Positions 1 through 7,351 of a stretch of DNA of 40,384 nucleotides are shown here, piece after piece. The translations under genes were made by a program, and so were the position numbers. Origin of the DNA: an uncultured Prevotella sp. (GTDB lineage Bacteria; Bacteroidota; Bacteroidia; Bacteroidales; Bacteroidaceae); NCBI GenBank assembly GCA_900551985.1, contig URYG01000002.1:1-40384 (forward strand), read 5' to 3'. How positions within the stretch are numbered: the stretch's first letter is position 1; each line of letters starts with the position of its first letter. The notes below the pieces were generated by a model that worked only from the letters and a program-made list of their open reading frames with translations, ran no database searches and was not told the DNA's origin.

Positions 1-1
1 G

Positions 2-730
2 CCTGTGTTAAGAAAGGCTGCCGAGGAGGCTCGTGCTGCTGCCGAGGCTGCAAGAAAGGCGCAGGAAGAAGCTGCTGCCCAGGCTGAGGCGAAGGCTAAA
101 GCAAAGGCGCAGGCTAAGGCCCGTGCTGCTGCCGAAGCTGCCCAGCGTGCTGCCGCAGAACAGGCGGCTCGTGAAGCTGCTGCCGAACAGGCGGCTAAGA
201 AGGCGGAAGCTGACCGCAAGGCTGCTGAGCTGAAAGCCAAGGCGGATGAGGAGCGTCAGGCTCGTGAAATTGCTGCTGCCAAGAAGGAGGCGCAGGAAGC
301 GGCTACCTTGAGCTCGGTAGATAGAATGTTGAGTGGTGGATTCGAGGCAAACCGTGGCAGATTGCCTATGCCTATCAGCGGCGGTTATCGCATCGTGAGC
401 CACTTCGGACAGTATAATGTTCAGGGATTGAAGGGCGTTACCCTCGACAACAAGGGTATCAATATCCAGGGTAAGCCGGGGTGTGTGGCTCGCAGCATCT
501 ACGATGGTGAGGTGAGTGCCGTCTTCGGATATGGTGGTATGTGGAATGTCCTGGTTCGTCATGGTGCCTATATCTCGGTATATTGTAACCTGAAATCGGT
601 CAGCGTGCATAAGGGTCAGAAGGTTAGTACCCGTCAGGCATTGGGTAGTGTTGGCTCTGATAACATCCTCCAGTTCCAGCTTAGAAAAGAGACTGCCAAG
701 CTCAACCCAGAGACTTGGCTGGGAAGATAA
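2..730 (+). CDS. EnvC-like M23 (LytM) domain protein, 3' part
   Basis: The reading frame is open at the left edge, so the start lies outside the window; the GTG at 5 is not a credible start. The first ~95 visible residues are an Ala/Lys/Glu/Arg-rich coiled coil, and the last ~120 form a LytM/M23-type beta domain beginning near GGYRIVSHFGQ. This order (coiled coil then LytM) is that of EnvC-type murein hydrolase activators, which act in the periplasm on amidases at division. The metal ligands of active M23 enzymes are not seen: the usual HxGID region reads NKGINI and the usual HxEIR region reads QFQLR. I therefore infer a non-catalytic activator. The gene ends at a hairpin shared with the convergent M20 gene. 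Confidence 0.8.
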   Translation, partial: PVLRKAAEEARAAAEAARKAQEEAAAQAEAKAKAKAQAKARAAAEAAQRAAAEQAAREAAAEQAAKKAEADRKAAELKAKADEERQAREIAAAKKEAQEAATLSSVDRMLSGGFEANRGRLPMPISGGYRIVSHFGQYNVQGLKGVTLDNKGINIQGKPGCVARSIYDGEVSAVFGYGGMWNVLVRHGAYISVYCNLKSVSVHKGQKVSTRQALGSVGSDNILQFQLRKETAKLNPETWLGR

Positions 731-772
731 AATATAGGAGATCATCAAGGTTACCTGTATAGACAGATAGAG

Positions 773-811
773 GAAACCCTCTTAGATGGCAGCGCCGTCT
801 AAGAGGGTTTC
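773..811. terminator. Bidirectional hairpin terminator between convergent genes
   Basis: Perfect 14-bp inverted repeat (773-786 and 798-811, GAAACCCTCTTAGA and its complement) with an 11-nt loop. The stem is followed by T-rich sequence on the + strand. It lies 42 bp after the M23 gene and covers the last codons and stop of the M20 gene on the other strand. Confidence 0.7.
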
Positions 812-1846
812 GTATTTTGCAATGGCATCGCGGATTTCGCTGATGCGGATAAACTCGTTGGCAGAATGGGAACGGGAAGATTCGCCCGGACCCAGCTTGA
901 AGGATGGGAAATGCATCAATGCCTGATCGCTGAGGGTAGGACTGCCGAATGGCTTCATACCCATAGCTACACATTTCCTGATAAGAGGATGCTCGGGATC
1001 GATGCGGGATGATTTCAGGCGGAAACTGTGAGCCTTTACCTCGCTTTTGAGGTGCTGGCGGATAAACTCGTAAACCTCCTCGTTGTCGTAAAACTCGTTG
1101 GTTCGTATATCCACAAGCATCGTGCACTTATCCGGAATCACATTATGCTGGGTTCCGGCATTCACCACGGTGAGCGTCATCTTGGTAGGACCCAGGAATT
1201 CGCTTACCTTCTCGAATTTGTAATCACGAATCCAACGCATATCATCCAGCGCCTCATAGATCGCATTCACTCCTTCGTTTCTTGCCGCATGGCCGCTCTT
1301 GCCATGAGCAATCACATCCAGCACCATCAGTCCCTTTTCGGCTACTGCAGGATTCATGCCTGTAGGTTCTCCCACAATGGCGAGATCGATGTGTGGAAGC
1401 AAGGGCAGGGCACGCGTAATGCCATCCTTTCCCGAAACCTCTTCTTCGGCAGAAGCCAGATAAATCAGGTTGTAGCTTTGCGGCTTCTCCGTCAGCATTC
1501 TGAAAATCTGGAGAAGTGAACACAAACCGCCGCCACAGTCGTTGCTGCCCAGACCATAAAGCACACCATCTTCTATATCTGGAGAAAAAGGATCACGGCT
1601 CCACGAAGCCACGGGCTTCACCGTGTCGATATGGGCATTGAGCAGCAGGGTAGGACGGCTCTCATCATAGTGAGGGTCGATAATCCAGAGGTTGTTTGCC
1701 TCGCGCTGCGGTTCGAAGCCATAGCTGCGGATGGTCTGCTCCATGATGTCGGCAGCATCTTTTTCGCTGCGGCTTACCGATGGGGTGGCAATCAGCTTTT
1801 TAAGCAGTTCCACCGCGTTGCTAACATATTGTTCCTGTGTCATCAT
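782..1846 (-). CDS. M20 family metallo-hydrolase (ArgE/DapE-like deacylase)
   Basis: This is a zinc-dependent amidohydrolase of the M20 family, cytoplasmic, about 354 aa. Visible motifs are NAHIDTV (metal-binding HxD), GLGSNDCGGG (bridging Asp), SAEEEVSGKDG (catalytic Glu-Glu) and VGEPTG, then a dimerization lid and the C-terminal SRSHSANEF metal His. In Bacteroidota this form is usually assigned to removal of the acetyl or succinyl group in arginine biosynthesis, but DapE-like or peptidase roles cannot be excluded from sequence. I chose ATG 1846 (or the next ATG at 1843), preceded by AGAGAG. The longer frame to 1876 would begin at a TTG inside the TAACTTTG promoter box. It is divergent from the acyl-CoA ligase gene. 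Confidence 0.82.
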   Translation of the reverse strand: MMTQEQYVSNAVELLKKLIATPSVSRSEKDAADIMEQTIRSYGFEPQREANNLWIIDPHYDESRPTLLLNAHIDTVKPVASWSRDPFSPDIEDGVLYGLGSNDCGGGLCSLLQIFRMLTEKPQSYNLIYLASAEEEVSGKDGITRALPLLPHIDLAIVGEPTGMNPAVAEKGLMVLDVIAHGKSGHAARNEGVNAIYEALDDMRWIRDYKFEKVSEFLGPTKMTLTVVNAGTQHNVIPDKCTMLVDIRTNEFYDNEEVYEFIRQHLKSEVKAHSFRLKSSRIDPEHPLIRKCVAMGMKPFGSPTLSDQALMHFPSFKLGPGESSRSHSANEFIRISEIRDAIAKYETLLDGAAI

Positions 1847-1873
1847 AATCTCTCTATTTTTTTTATTTTTCTG

Positions 1874-1881
1874 CAAAGTTA
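1874..1881 (-). promoter_or_regulatory. -7 box of the M20 gene
   Basis: TAACTTTG on the minus strand matches the Bacteroidota -7 consensus TAnnTTTG, 28 bases before the ATG at 1846. No clear TTTG -33 box is seen at the usual distance. Confidence 0.55.
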
Positions 1882-1922
1882 CGAAAAAAAGAGCATATAA
1901 AGTGGAAAAACCAACATTTTAT

Positions 1923-1953
1923 TTTGTGTTCTTAACAAATTCTATTATCTTTG
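1923..1953 (+). promoter_or_regulatory. Promoter of the acyl-CoA ligase gene
   Basis: TTTG at 1923-1926 and TATCTTTG at 1946-1953 are separated by 19 bp, the canonical Bacteroidota -33/-7 arrangement. Transcription should start about 20 bases before ATG 1978. Confidence 0.7.
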
Positions 1954-1977
1954 CACCAATATTATAATACTAAGCTT

Positions 1978-3786
1978 ATGCAAATTAATAGTCATCTTTC
2001 GGTTCTGGTTCATGACCTCGCTAAGAAGTGGGGAGATAAGCCTGCGCTTACCTTCAGAAAGTTTGGTAGTGACCAGTGGCAAACGGTTTCATTCAATCAG
2101 TTTTCCCTAAGAGTGAAACAAGTGAGCAATGCCCTTCTCAATCTTGGGGCTAAACCACAAGACAAAATCGCTGTCTTCTCACAGAACTGCGTGCATTATC
2201 TGTACACCGATTTCGGTGCATACGGTATCAGGGTTACTGCAGTACCTTTCTATGCCAACAGTAGTGAGCAGCAGATTCAATATATGATCAATGATGCCCA
2301 GATTCGCTTCCTCTTCGTAGGCGAACAGGAGCAGTATGACAAGGCACATCGTATCTTTGCCCTCTGCCCATGCTTGGAACGCATCATCATCTTCGATTCC
2401 AGTGTGCGCATCAGTACACACGACCCAGCTGCGCTCTATTTCAAGGACTTCCTGAAGTTGGGTGAGAATCTTCCTCGTCAGACCGAAGTGGAGGAACTCT
2501 ACAAGCAGGCAAATATGGATGATTTGGCTGATATCCTTTATACCAGTGGAACAACAGGCGACAGCAAGGGTGTTATGCTGACCTATGGTCAGTATTCTGC
2601 AGGATTGAAGGCAAACTATGAGTGTGTGCCTATTACGGATAAGGATCGTGTCATCGATTTCCTTCCATTCACCCATATCTTTGAGCGTGCGTGGTCTTAC
2701 CTCTGTCTGAGTGTAGGCGCCCAGCTTATCATCAATACTTATCCTCAGGAGATTCAGGAGAGTATGCGTGAGATGCATCCTACCTGTATGAGTAGTGTGC
2801 CTCGTTTCTGGGAGAAGGTGTATATCGCCGTGAAGGCTAAGATGGATGATGCCGGTCCTATCCAGAAGAAACTCTTCTATCATGCATTGGCAGTGGGTAG
2901 GAAGCGCAATATCGAGTATATTGCCAACTGCAAGCGTCCTCCTTTGGCTCTGGAGTTGGAATATAAGATCATCAACAAGACCATCCTGAGCATCGTGCGC
3001 AAGCAGTTGGGTTTGGATAATCCTAATATCTTCCCTACAGCAGGCGCATACGTAAGTCCTGAGGTGGAGGAGTTCGTACATTCCATCGGCATCAATATGG
3101 TAGTGGGTTATGGTTTGACAGAGAGTCTCGCCACTGTATCTTGCGATCATCTCGACAAGAAGCGCAGTCTGGGTTCTGTAGGTCGTCCTATCTCCAGCAT
3201 CCAGATTAAGATTGGTGAGGATAACGAGGTGCTCCTCAAGGGTCCTACCATCACTCCTGGATATTATCATCGCGATACCACCAATGCCAAGGCATTCGAT
3301 AAGGATGGATTCTTCCATACCGGTGATGCGGGTTATATAAAGGATGGTGAGCTTTACCTCACTGAGCGTATCAAGGATCTGTTCAAGACTTCGAATGGTA
3401 AGTATATCGCTCCGCAGCAGGTAGAGTCGTTGCTCCTGGTGGATAAGTTTATCGATCAGGTGGCAGTTATCGCCGACCAGCGCAAGTTCGTATCAGCCCT
3501 CGTTGTACCTGAGTTCCGCCTCGTAGAGGATTGGGCTCGTGAGCATCACATCGCCTTCGCCTGCCGTGAGGACCTGTGTGCCAACGAGAAGGTGCAGAAG
3601 ATGTTGATGGACCGCATCCAGATTCTTCAGCAGCACCTGGCTTATTATGAGCAGATCAAGCGTATCACCCTCCTGGCTCACCACTTCTCTATGGAGTCGG
3701 GCGAGCTGACCAATACATTGAAGATTCGCCGTCCTATCATCAACAAGAACTATAAGGCGGAGATTGACAAGATGTATGAGGAGTAA
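1978..3786 (+). CDS. AMP-dependent long-chain fatty acid--CoA ligase
   Basis: A 602-aa adenylate-forming enzyme that activates a fatty acid with ATP and transfers it to CoA, probably at the inner face of the membrane. The P-loop A3 motif YTSGTTGDSKG lies near residue 190, the A5 region reads VVGYGLTES, the A7 motif is FFHTGDAGYI, and the A8/A10 region reads YLTERIKDLFKTSNGKYIAP. The length fits the ~600-aa FadD/FACS group. The start is ATG 1978; upstream codons up to 1951 overlap the promoter. No other fatty-acid gene is nearby, and exact chain length preference cannot be read from sequence. It is followed after 46 bp by prfB with a heptamer repeat in between. Confidence 0.88.
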   Translation: MQINSHLSVLVHDLAKKWGDKPALTFRKFGSDQWQTVSFNQFSLRVKQVSNALLNLGAKPQDKIAVFSQNCVHYLYTDFGAYGIRVTAVPFYANSSEQQIQYMINDAQIRFLFVGEQEQYDKAHRIFALCPCLERIIIFDSSVRISTHDPAALYFKDFLKLGENLPRQTEVEELYKQANMDDLADILYTSGTTGDSKGVMLTYGQYSAGLKANYECVPITDKDRVIDFLPFTHIFERAWSYLCLSVGAQLIINTYPQEIQESMREMHPTCMSSVPRFWEKVYIAVKAKMDDAGPIQKKLFYHALAVGRKRNIEYIANCKRPPLALELEYKIINKTILSIVRKQLGLDNPNIFPTAGAYVSPEVEEFVHSIGINMVVGYGLTESLATVSCDHLDKKRSLGSVGRPISSIQIKIGEDNEVLLKGPTITPGYYHRDTTNAKAFDKDGFFHTGDAGYIKDGELYLTERIKDLFKTSNGKYIAPQQVESLLLVDKFIDQVAVIADQRKFVSALVVPEFRLVEDWAREHHIAFACREDLCANEKVQKMLMDRIQILQQHLAYYEQIKRITLLAHHFSMESGELTNTLKIRRPIINKNYKAEIDKMYEE

Positions 3787-3790
3787 TCAT

Positions 3791-3832
3791 AAAGTTCAAA
3801 GTTCAAAATTCAAAGTTCAAAGTTAAGAGTTA
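3791..3832 (+). repeat. Six tandem 7-bp repeats abutting the prfB start
   Basis: Six contiguous heptamers, AAAGTTC, AAAGTTC, AAAATTC, AAAGTTC, AAAGTTA, AGAGTTA, end on the base before the ATG of prfB. They fill nearly the whole gap after the acyl-CoA ligase gene. Confidence 0.9.
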
Positions 3833-4957
3833 ATGATTACAGCTGACCAGTTGAAAGATGTGATGGACAGAGCCGATGCTCTCCATCACTATCTCAATAT
3901 CGACCAGAAGAAAGTAGAATTCGAGGAGGAGCAGCTCCGCACCCAGGCTCCTGACTTTTGGGAAGACCCAAAGTATGCGCAGGAGCAGATGAAGAAGGTG
4001 AAGAGCATCCAGAAATGGCTCGATGGCTATAAGACCGTGCGCCTTTATGCCGATGAACTGAAGCTCGCCTTCGATTTCTATAAGGATGAAATGGTGACCG
4101 AGGAAGAGGTGGATGCCGATTACGGCAAGGCTATCAAGGCCATCGAAGACCTGGAGTTGAAGAACATGCTTCGCCAGAAGGAAGATCCGATGGACTGCGT
4201 GCTCAAGATCAATTCCGGTGCCGGTGGTACGGAAAGTCAGGATTGGGCGCAGATGCTGATGCGTATGTATATGCGCTGGGCTGAGGCTCATGGCTACAAG
4301 GTCACCATCACCGATATGCAGGAAGGCGATGAGGCTGGTATCAAGAGCGTGACGATGACCATCGAGGGCGGCGAGTTCGCCTATGGTTATCTGAAGAGCG
4401 AGAATGGTGTGCATCGTCTGGTGCGCGTTTCTCCTTTCAATGCTCAGGGCAAGCGAATGACCAGTTTTGCCAGTGTCTTTGTTACTCCGCTGGTGGATGA
4501 TACCATCGAGGTGTATGTAGATCCTGCCAAGCTCTCCTGGGATACTTTCCGTTCGAGTGGTGCCGGTGGTCAGAATGTAAATAAGGTGGAGTCGGGTGTT
4601 CGTCTGCGTTATTGGTACACAGATCCTGATACGGGCGAGGAGGAGGAAATCCTCATCGAGAATACCGAGACCCGTGACCAGCCGAAGAACCGTGCCAAGG
4701 CATTGTTGCTCTTGAAGAGTCAACTCTACGACCGCGCCATGAAGAAGCGCCTCGAAGCCAAGGCGAAGATTGAGGCTGGCAAGAAGAAGATAGAGTGGGG
4801 AAGCCAGATTAGAAGCTATGTCTTCGACGACCGTCGTGTGAAAGACCATCGTACCAACTATCAGACCTCTGATGTAGATGGCGTGATGGACGGCAAGATT
4901 GATGATTTCATCAAGGCATACCTGATGGAGTTCCCAACTACCGACGACGAACAATAG
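3833..4957 (+). CDS. prfB: Peptide chain release factor 2
   Basis: RF2 recognises UGA/UAA stop codons in the ribosomal A site and triggers peptidyl-tRNA hydrolysis. At 374 aa the length is normal. The RF2-specific SPF tripeptide is at residues 200-202 and the catalytic GGQ loop (SGAGGQNVNKVES) at 245-247. The N-terminal helical domain is complete. Unlike many bacterial prfB genes, the reading frame is continuous: no in-frame UGA or CUUUGA slippery site is seen near codon 25, where the protein reads HHYLNIDQKK. Autoregulation by +1 frameshifting is therefore absent. The ATG follows directly on the heptamer repeat. Confidence 0.97.
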   Translation: MITADQLKDVMDRADALHHYLNIDQKKVEFEEEQLRTQAPDFWEDPKYAQEQMKKVKSIQKWLDGYKTVRLYADELKLAFDFYKDEMVTEEEVDADYGKAIKAIEDLELKNMLRQKEDPMDCVLKINSGAGGTESQDWAQMLMRMYMRWAEAHGYKVTITDMQEGDEAGIKSVTMTIEGGEFAYGYLKSENGVHRLVRVSPFNAQGKRMTSFASVFVTPLVDDTIEVYVDPAKLSWDTFRSSGAGGQNVNKVESGVRLRYWYTDPDTGEEEEILIENTETRDQPKNRAKALLLLKSQLYDRAMKKRLEAKAKIEAGKKKIEWGSQIRSYVFDDRRVKDHRTNYQTSDVDGVMDGKIDDFIKAYLMEFPTTDDEQ

Positions 4958-4986
4958 AATTATAACAACCTAAAAATAAGATAACT

Positions 4987-5136
4987 ATGAGTGGAAATAA
5001 AGATTTAAGAAGAGCCAAGCATGAGGCTTATCAGAAGAAGCAGGCAGCCAAGGGCGAGAAAGTAGTAAAGTGGATTTTCATCTCTTTGATAGTACTGGGT
5101 GCTCTCTTTGCCATCTATGCAGCTTCGATTGCATAA
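4987..5136 (+). CDS. Small single-pass membrane protein (49 aa)
   Basis: The frame ATG 4987 to TAA 5134-5136 encodes 49 residues: a basic, Lys/Arg-rich N-terminus (KDLRRAKHEAYQKKQAAKG) followed by one hydrophobic helix (about residues 29-48, WIFISLIVLGALFAIYAAS). The charge pattern predicts a cytoplasmic N-terminus and one membrane span. It sits 29 bp after prfB and 47 bp before the CYTH gene in the same direction, so co-transcription is likely. I do not recognise a family and can assign no function. Clean codon use and the hydrophobic segment favour a real gene. Confidence 0.7.
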   Translation: MSGNKDLRRAKHEAYQKKQAAKGEKVVKWIFISLIVLGALFAIYAASIA

Positions 5137-5172
5137 TAGCTTCTATCGCATAATAAGCTTCTATTGCATAAA
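5121..5172 (+). repeat. Three tandem ~17-bp repeats spanning the end of the small gene
   Basis: Three near copies of AGCTTCTATTGCATAA(T/A) occupy 5121-5137, 5138-5155 and 5156-5172. The first copy encodes the last codons and stop of the 49-aa protein; the others are intergenic. Confidence 0.8.
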
Positions 5173-5183
5173 ATGAGTAAGAA

Positions 5184-5669
5184 ATGAGTGGATTGGAAAT
5201 AGAAAGAAAATTCCTCGTCAAGAAGGGCGACGCTTACAAAAGCGCCGCCTTTTCTAGTAGTCATATCCAGCAGGGATATATTCCGGCTGAAGGGGCTACG
5301 GTGCGCGTTCGCACCCGAGACGACAAGGCTTACCTTACCATCAAGGGCAAGTCGGTGAATGGCGGAATGACCCGCTATGAGTTTGAGAAGGAGATTACCA
5401 TGGACGAGGCGCAGCATCTTCTGCAGCTTTGTCAGGGAGGTGTGATTGATAAGCGCCGCTATCTCGTGAAAAGTGGCAATCATATCTTCGAGGTGGATGA
5501 GTTTTATGGTGACAACGAAGGTTTGGTAATGGCGGAGGTAGAGCTGGAAAGCGAGACCGAAGCTTACGAGAAACCGGATTTCATCGATCGCGAAGTAACA
5601 GGCGACAAACGCTTCTATAATTCGCATCTTTTGACAAATCCATTCTATAAATGGCGTGATTCGCTATAA
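5184..5669 (+). CDS. CYTH domain protein (triphosphate tunnel metalloenzyme)
   Basis: A 161-aa CYTH protein. The N-terminal signature LEIERKFLV (ExExK) binds metal and triphosphate. Further conserved elements are VRVRTRDDKAYLTIKG, the second-half acidic segment EVDEFYG, and MAEVELESE. Family members hydrolyse tripolyphosphate or thiamine triphosphate or cyclise ATP; the short bacterial form is most often a triphosphatase, and which substrate is used here is not decidable. The ATG at 5184 overlaps the stop of a four-codon frame (5173-5187) as ATGA; whether that mini-frame is translated is unknown. Confidence 0.85.
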   Translation: MSGLEIERKFLVKKGDAYKSAAFSSSHIQQGYIPAEGATVRVRTRDDKAYLTIKGKSVNGGMTRYEFEKEITMDEAQHLLQLCQGGVIDKRRYLVKSGNHIFEVDEFYGDNEGLVMAEVELESETEAYEKPDFIDREVTGDKRFYNSHLLTNPFYKWRDSL

Positions 5670-5738
5670 AATTGTATAATTATTTAAGATTCTGTATAAT
5701 TTACTTTCGATTTATACGCTTATTTGGATTATTTTTTA

Positions 5739-5746
5739 TAATTTTG
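5739..5746 (+). promoter_or_regulatory. -7 box upstream of the first SNF transporter
   Basis: TAATTTTG matches TAnnTTTG and lies about 125 bp before ATG 5873. A TTTG at 5723-5726 is too close (12 bp) to be a standard -33 box. Confidence 0.4.
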
Positions 5747-5872
5747 CAGCAGTAAAGAACTGAAGCGTTAAGAAAGTTATAATGACGCTGTAGGTTTGAT
5801 GTGAAATAATAAAGGAGAAATCTAAGTTTTAAAAAGAAATAATATAGAAATAATAAGGAGAAAGTAAAGGAA

Positions 5873-7237
5873 ATGGCAGATTCAAATAGAGGTAGTTTTG
5901 GCAGCAAGTTGGGAATGATTCTTGCTACCGCTGGTGGCGCCGTAGGTTTGGGTAACGTATGGCGCTTCCCTTATATGGCTGGTCAGGAAGGTGGCGCAGC
6001 CTTTATCTTGGTGTACATCGGAAGCGTGCTTTTGCTCGGCATCCCTTGTATGGTTTCAGAGTTTATCATCGGTCGCCACGGTGCTTCCAATACAGCTCGC
6101 GCCTATACCAAGCTTGCCAATGGCACAGCCTGGAAGTGGGTGGGATTTCTGGAAGTGCTCACGGGTTTCCTGATTACGGGTTACTATGCCGTGGTTTCGG
6201 GTTGGTGCTTGCAGTATGTGTATGCCAGCATCATAGGCGAACTGCATGGTGATGCCAACTATGTGACTCGGTATTTCCAGGAGTTTGCTGCCGATCCGTT
6301 CCGTCCTGTATTGTGGACGGTTGTTATTTTCCTGATTTGTCATTTCGTGATTATCCATGGTGTTCGTGGCGGTATCGAAAAGGCATCCAAGGTGATGATG
6401 CCGCTGCTTTTCATCTTGCTGCTCATCATCGTTGTGGCTTCCTGCCTGTTGCCTGATGCGGGCAAGGGTGTAGAGTTCCTGCTCAAGCCGGATTTCGGCA
6501 AGGTAGATCGCAATGTGTTCCTCAACGCTTTGGGACAGTCGTTCTATTCCATGAGTATCGGTATGGGCTGCATCTGTACCTATGCATCTTATTTCAGTCG
6601 CCAGACCAATCTCTTTAAGTCGGCATTGCAGATTTCTGTCATCGACTTGATGGTTGCTGTATTGGCGGGTCTGATGATTTTCCCTGCAGCCTTCTCTGTA
6701 GGCATTTCGCCGGATAGTGGTCCATCGCTCATCTTCATCACTTTGCCGAATGTCTTCAACAAGGCGTTTGCGGCACTTCCTGTATTGGGATGGATTATCT
6801 CCCTGCTGTTTTATGTACTTCTGTCGGTGGCTGCATTGACCTCTCTGATGTCGCTGCACGAGGTGAATACTTCGTTCTTCTACGAGGAGTTGAAAATCGA
6901 CCGTAAGAAAGGTGCTTGGATTGTAACCATCTCCTGTGCCATCATTGGTGCATTCTGTTCGTTCTCATTGGGAGCAACCGACAAGCTTACCTGGTTGGGC
7001 AAGACGCTTTTCGATTGGTTTGATTTCATCACCGGACAGATTTTCCTTCCAATGGCAGGCTTGCTTACCTGTCTGTTCCTGGGATGGTATGTGCCGAAGA
7101 AGATCTTGAAGGATGAGTTTACCAACTGGGGAACCTTGAAGGGTCGCCTCTTTGGCATCTATTTCTTCCTGATCAAGTTCGTATGTCCTATCCTCATCTT
7201 GCTGGTGTTCTTAAACCAGTTTGGAGTTTTGGGATAA
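5873..7237 (+). CDS. Sodium-dependent SNF/NSS family transporter 1
   Basis: A 454-aa, multi-spanning inner-membrane symporter of the neurotransmitter:sodium symporter family (LeuT/MhsT fold). The hallmark TM1 sequence reads GGAVGLGNVWRFPYMAGQEGG, containing the unwound GNVWRFP segment that lines the sodium and substrate sites. TM2 carries the family motif GIPCMVSEFIIGRHG. The length fits bacterial members with 11-12 helices. These proteins usually import amino acids with sodium; the substrate cannot be assigned here. A second paralog follows after 114 bp. The ATG at 5873 is the only plausible start, just before the SNRGSFGSKLG amphipathic N-terminus. Confidence 0.9.
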   Translation: MADSNRGSFGSKLGMILATAGGAVGLGNVWRFPYMAGQEGGAAFILVYIGSVLLLGIPCMVSEFIIGRHGASNTARAYTKLANGTAWKWVGFLEVLTGFLITGYYAVVSGWCLQYVYASIIGELHGDANYVTRYFQEFAADPFRPVLWTVVIFLICHFVIIHGVRGGIEKASKVMMPLLFILLLIIVVASCLLPDAGKGVEFLLKPDFGKVDRNVFLNALGQSFYSMSIGMGCICTYASYFSRQTNLFKSALQISVIDLMVAVLAGLMIFPAAFSVGISPDSGPSLIFITLPNVFNKAFAALPVLGWIISLLFYVLLSVAALTSLMSLHEVNTSFFYEELKIDRKKGAWIVTISCAIIGAFCSFSLGATDKLTWLGKTLFDWFDFITGQIFLPMAGLLTCLFLGWYVPKKILKDEFTNWGTLKGRLFGIYFFLIKFVCPILILLVFLNQFGVLG

Positions 7238-7250
7238 TCGGAGTTGGGAT

Positions 7251-7314
7251 ATAAGGTATATATAAAATAGGGTATATATAGTATAAGGTATATATAATAT
7301 AAGGTGTAGTTCTT
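7251..7314 (+). repeat. AT-rich 16-bp tandem repeat between the two transporters
   Basis: Copies at 7251-7266, 7267-7282 and 7283-7298 share ATAAGGTATATATA plus two bases; a fourth begins at 7299 and decays after ATAAGGTGTA. The period is exactly 16 bp. It fills the first half of the gap between the transporter genes. Confidence 0.85.
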
Positions 7315-7351
7315 CAATAAACATAGCTCCTGCACATTTAACATTAACATA

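Noticed and set aside
1847..1876. Longer M20 protein starting at 1876
   Set aside because: The start would be the TTG within the TAACTTTG -7 box.
1951..1977. Nine-residue N-terminal extension of the acyl-CoA ligase
   Set aside because: The TTG start lies inside the TATCTTTG -7 box of the promoter.
3830..4954. Long antisense frame opposite prfB (similar ones opposite 30710-32095 and 36119-37966)
   Set aside because: They mirror highly expressed genes with strong codon bias, have no recognisable domains and no start signals.
5173..5187. Four-codon leader peptide before the CYTH gene
   Set aside because: A single ATGA overlap of this size can arise by chance and nothing else supports regulation.
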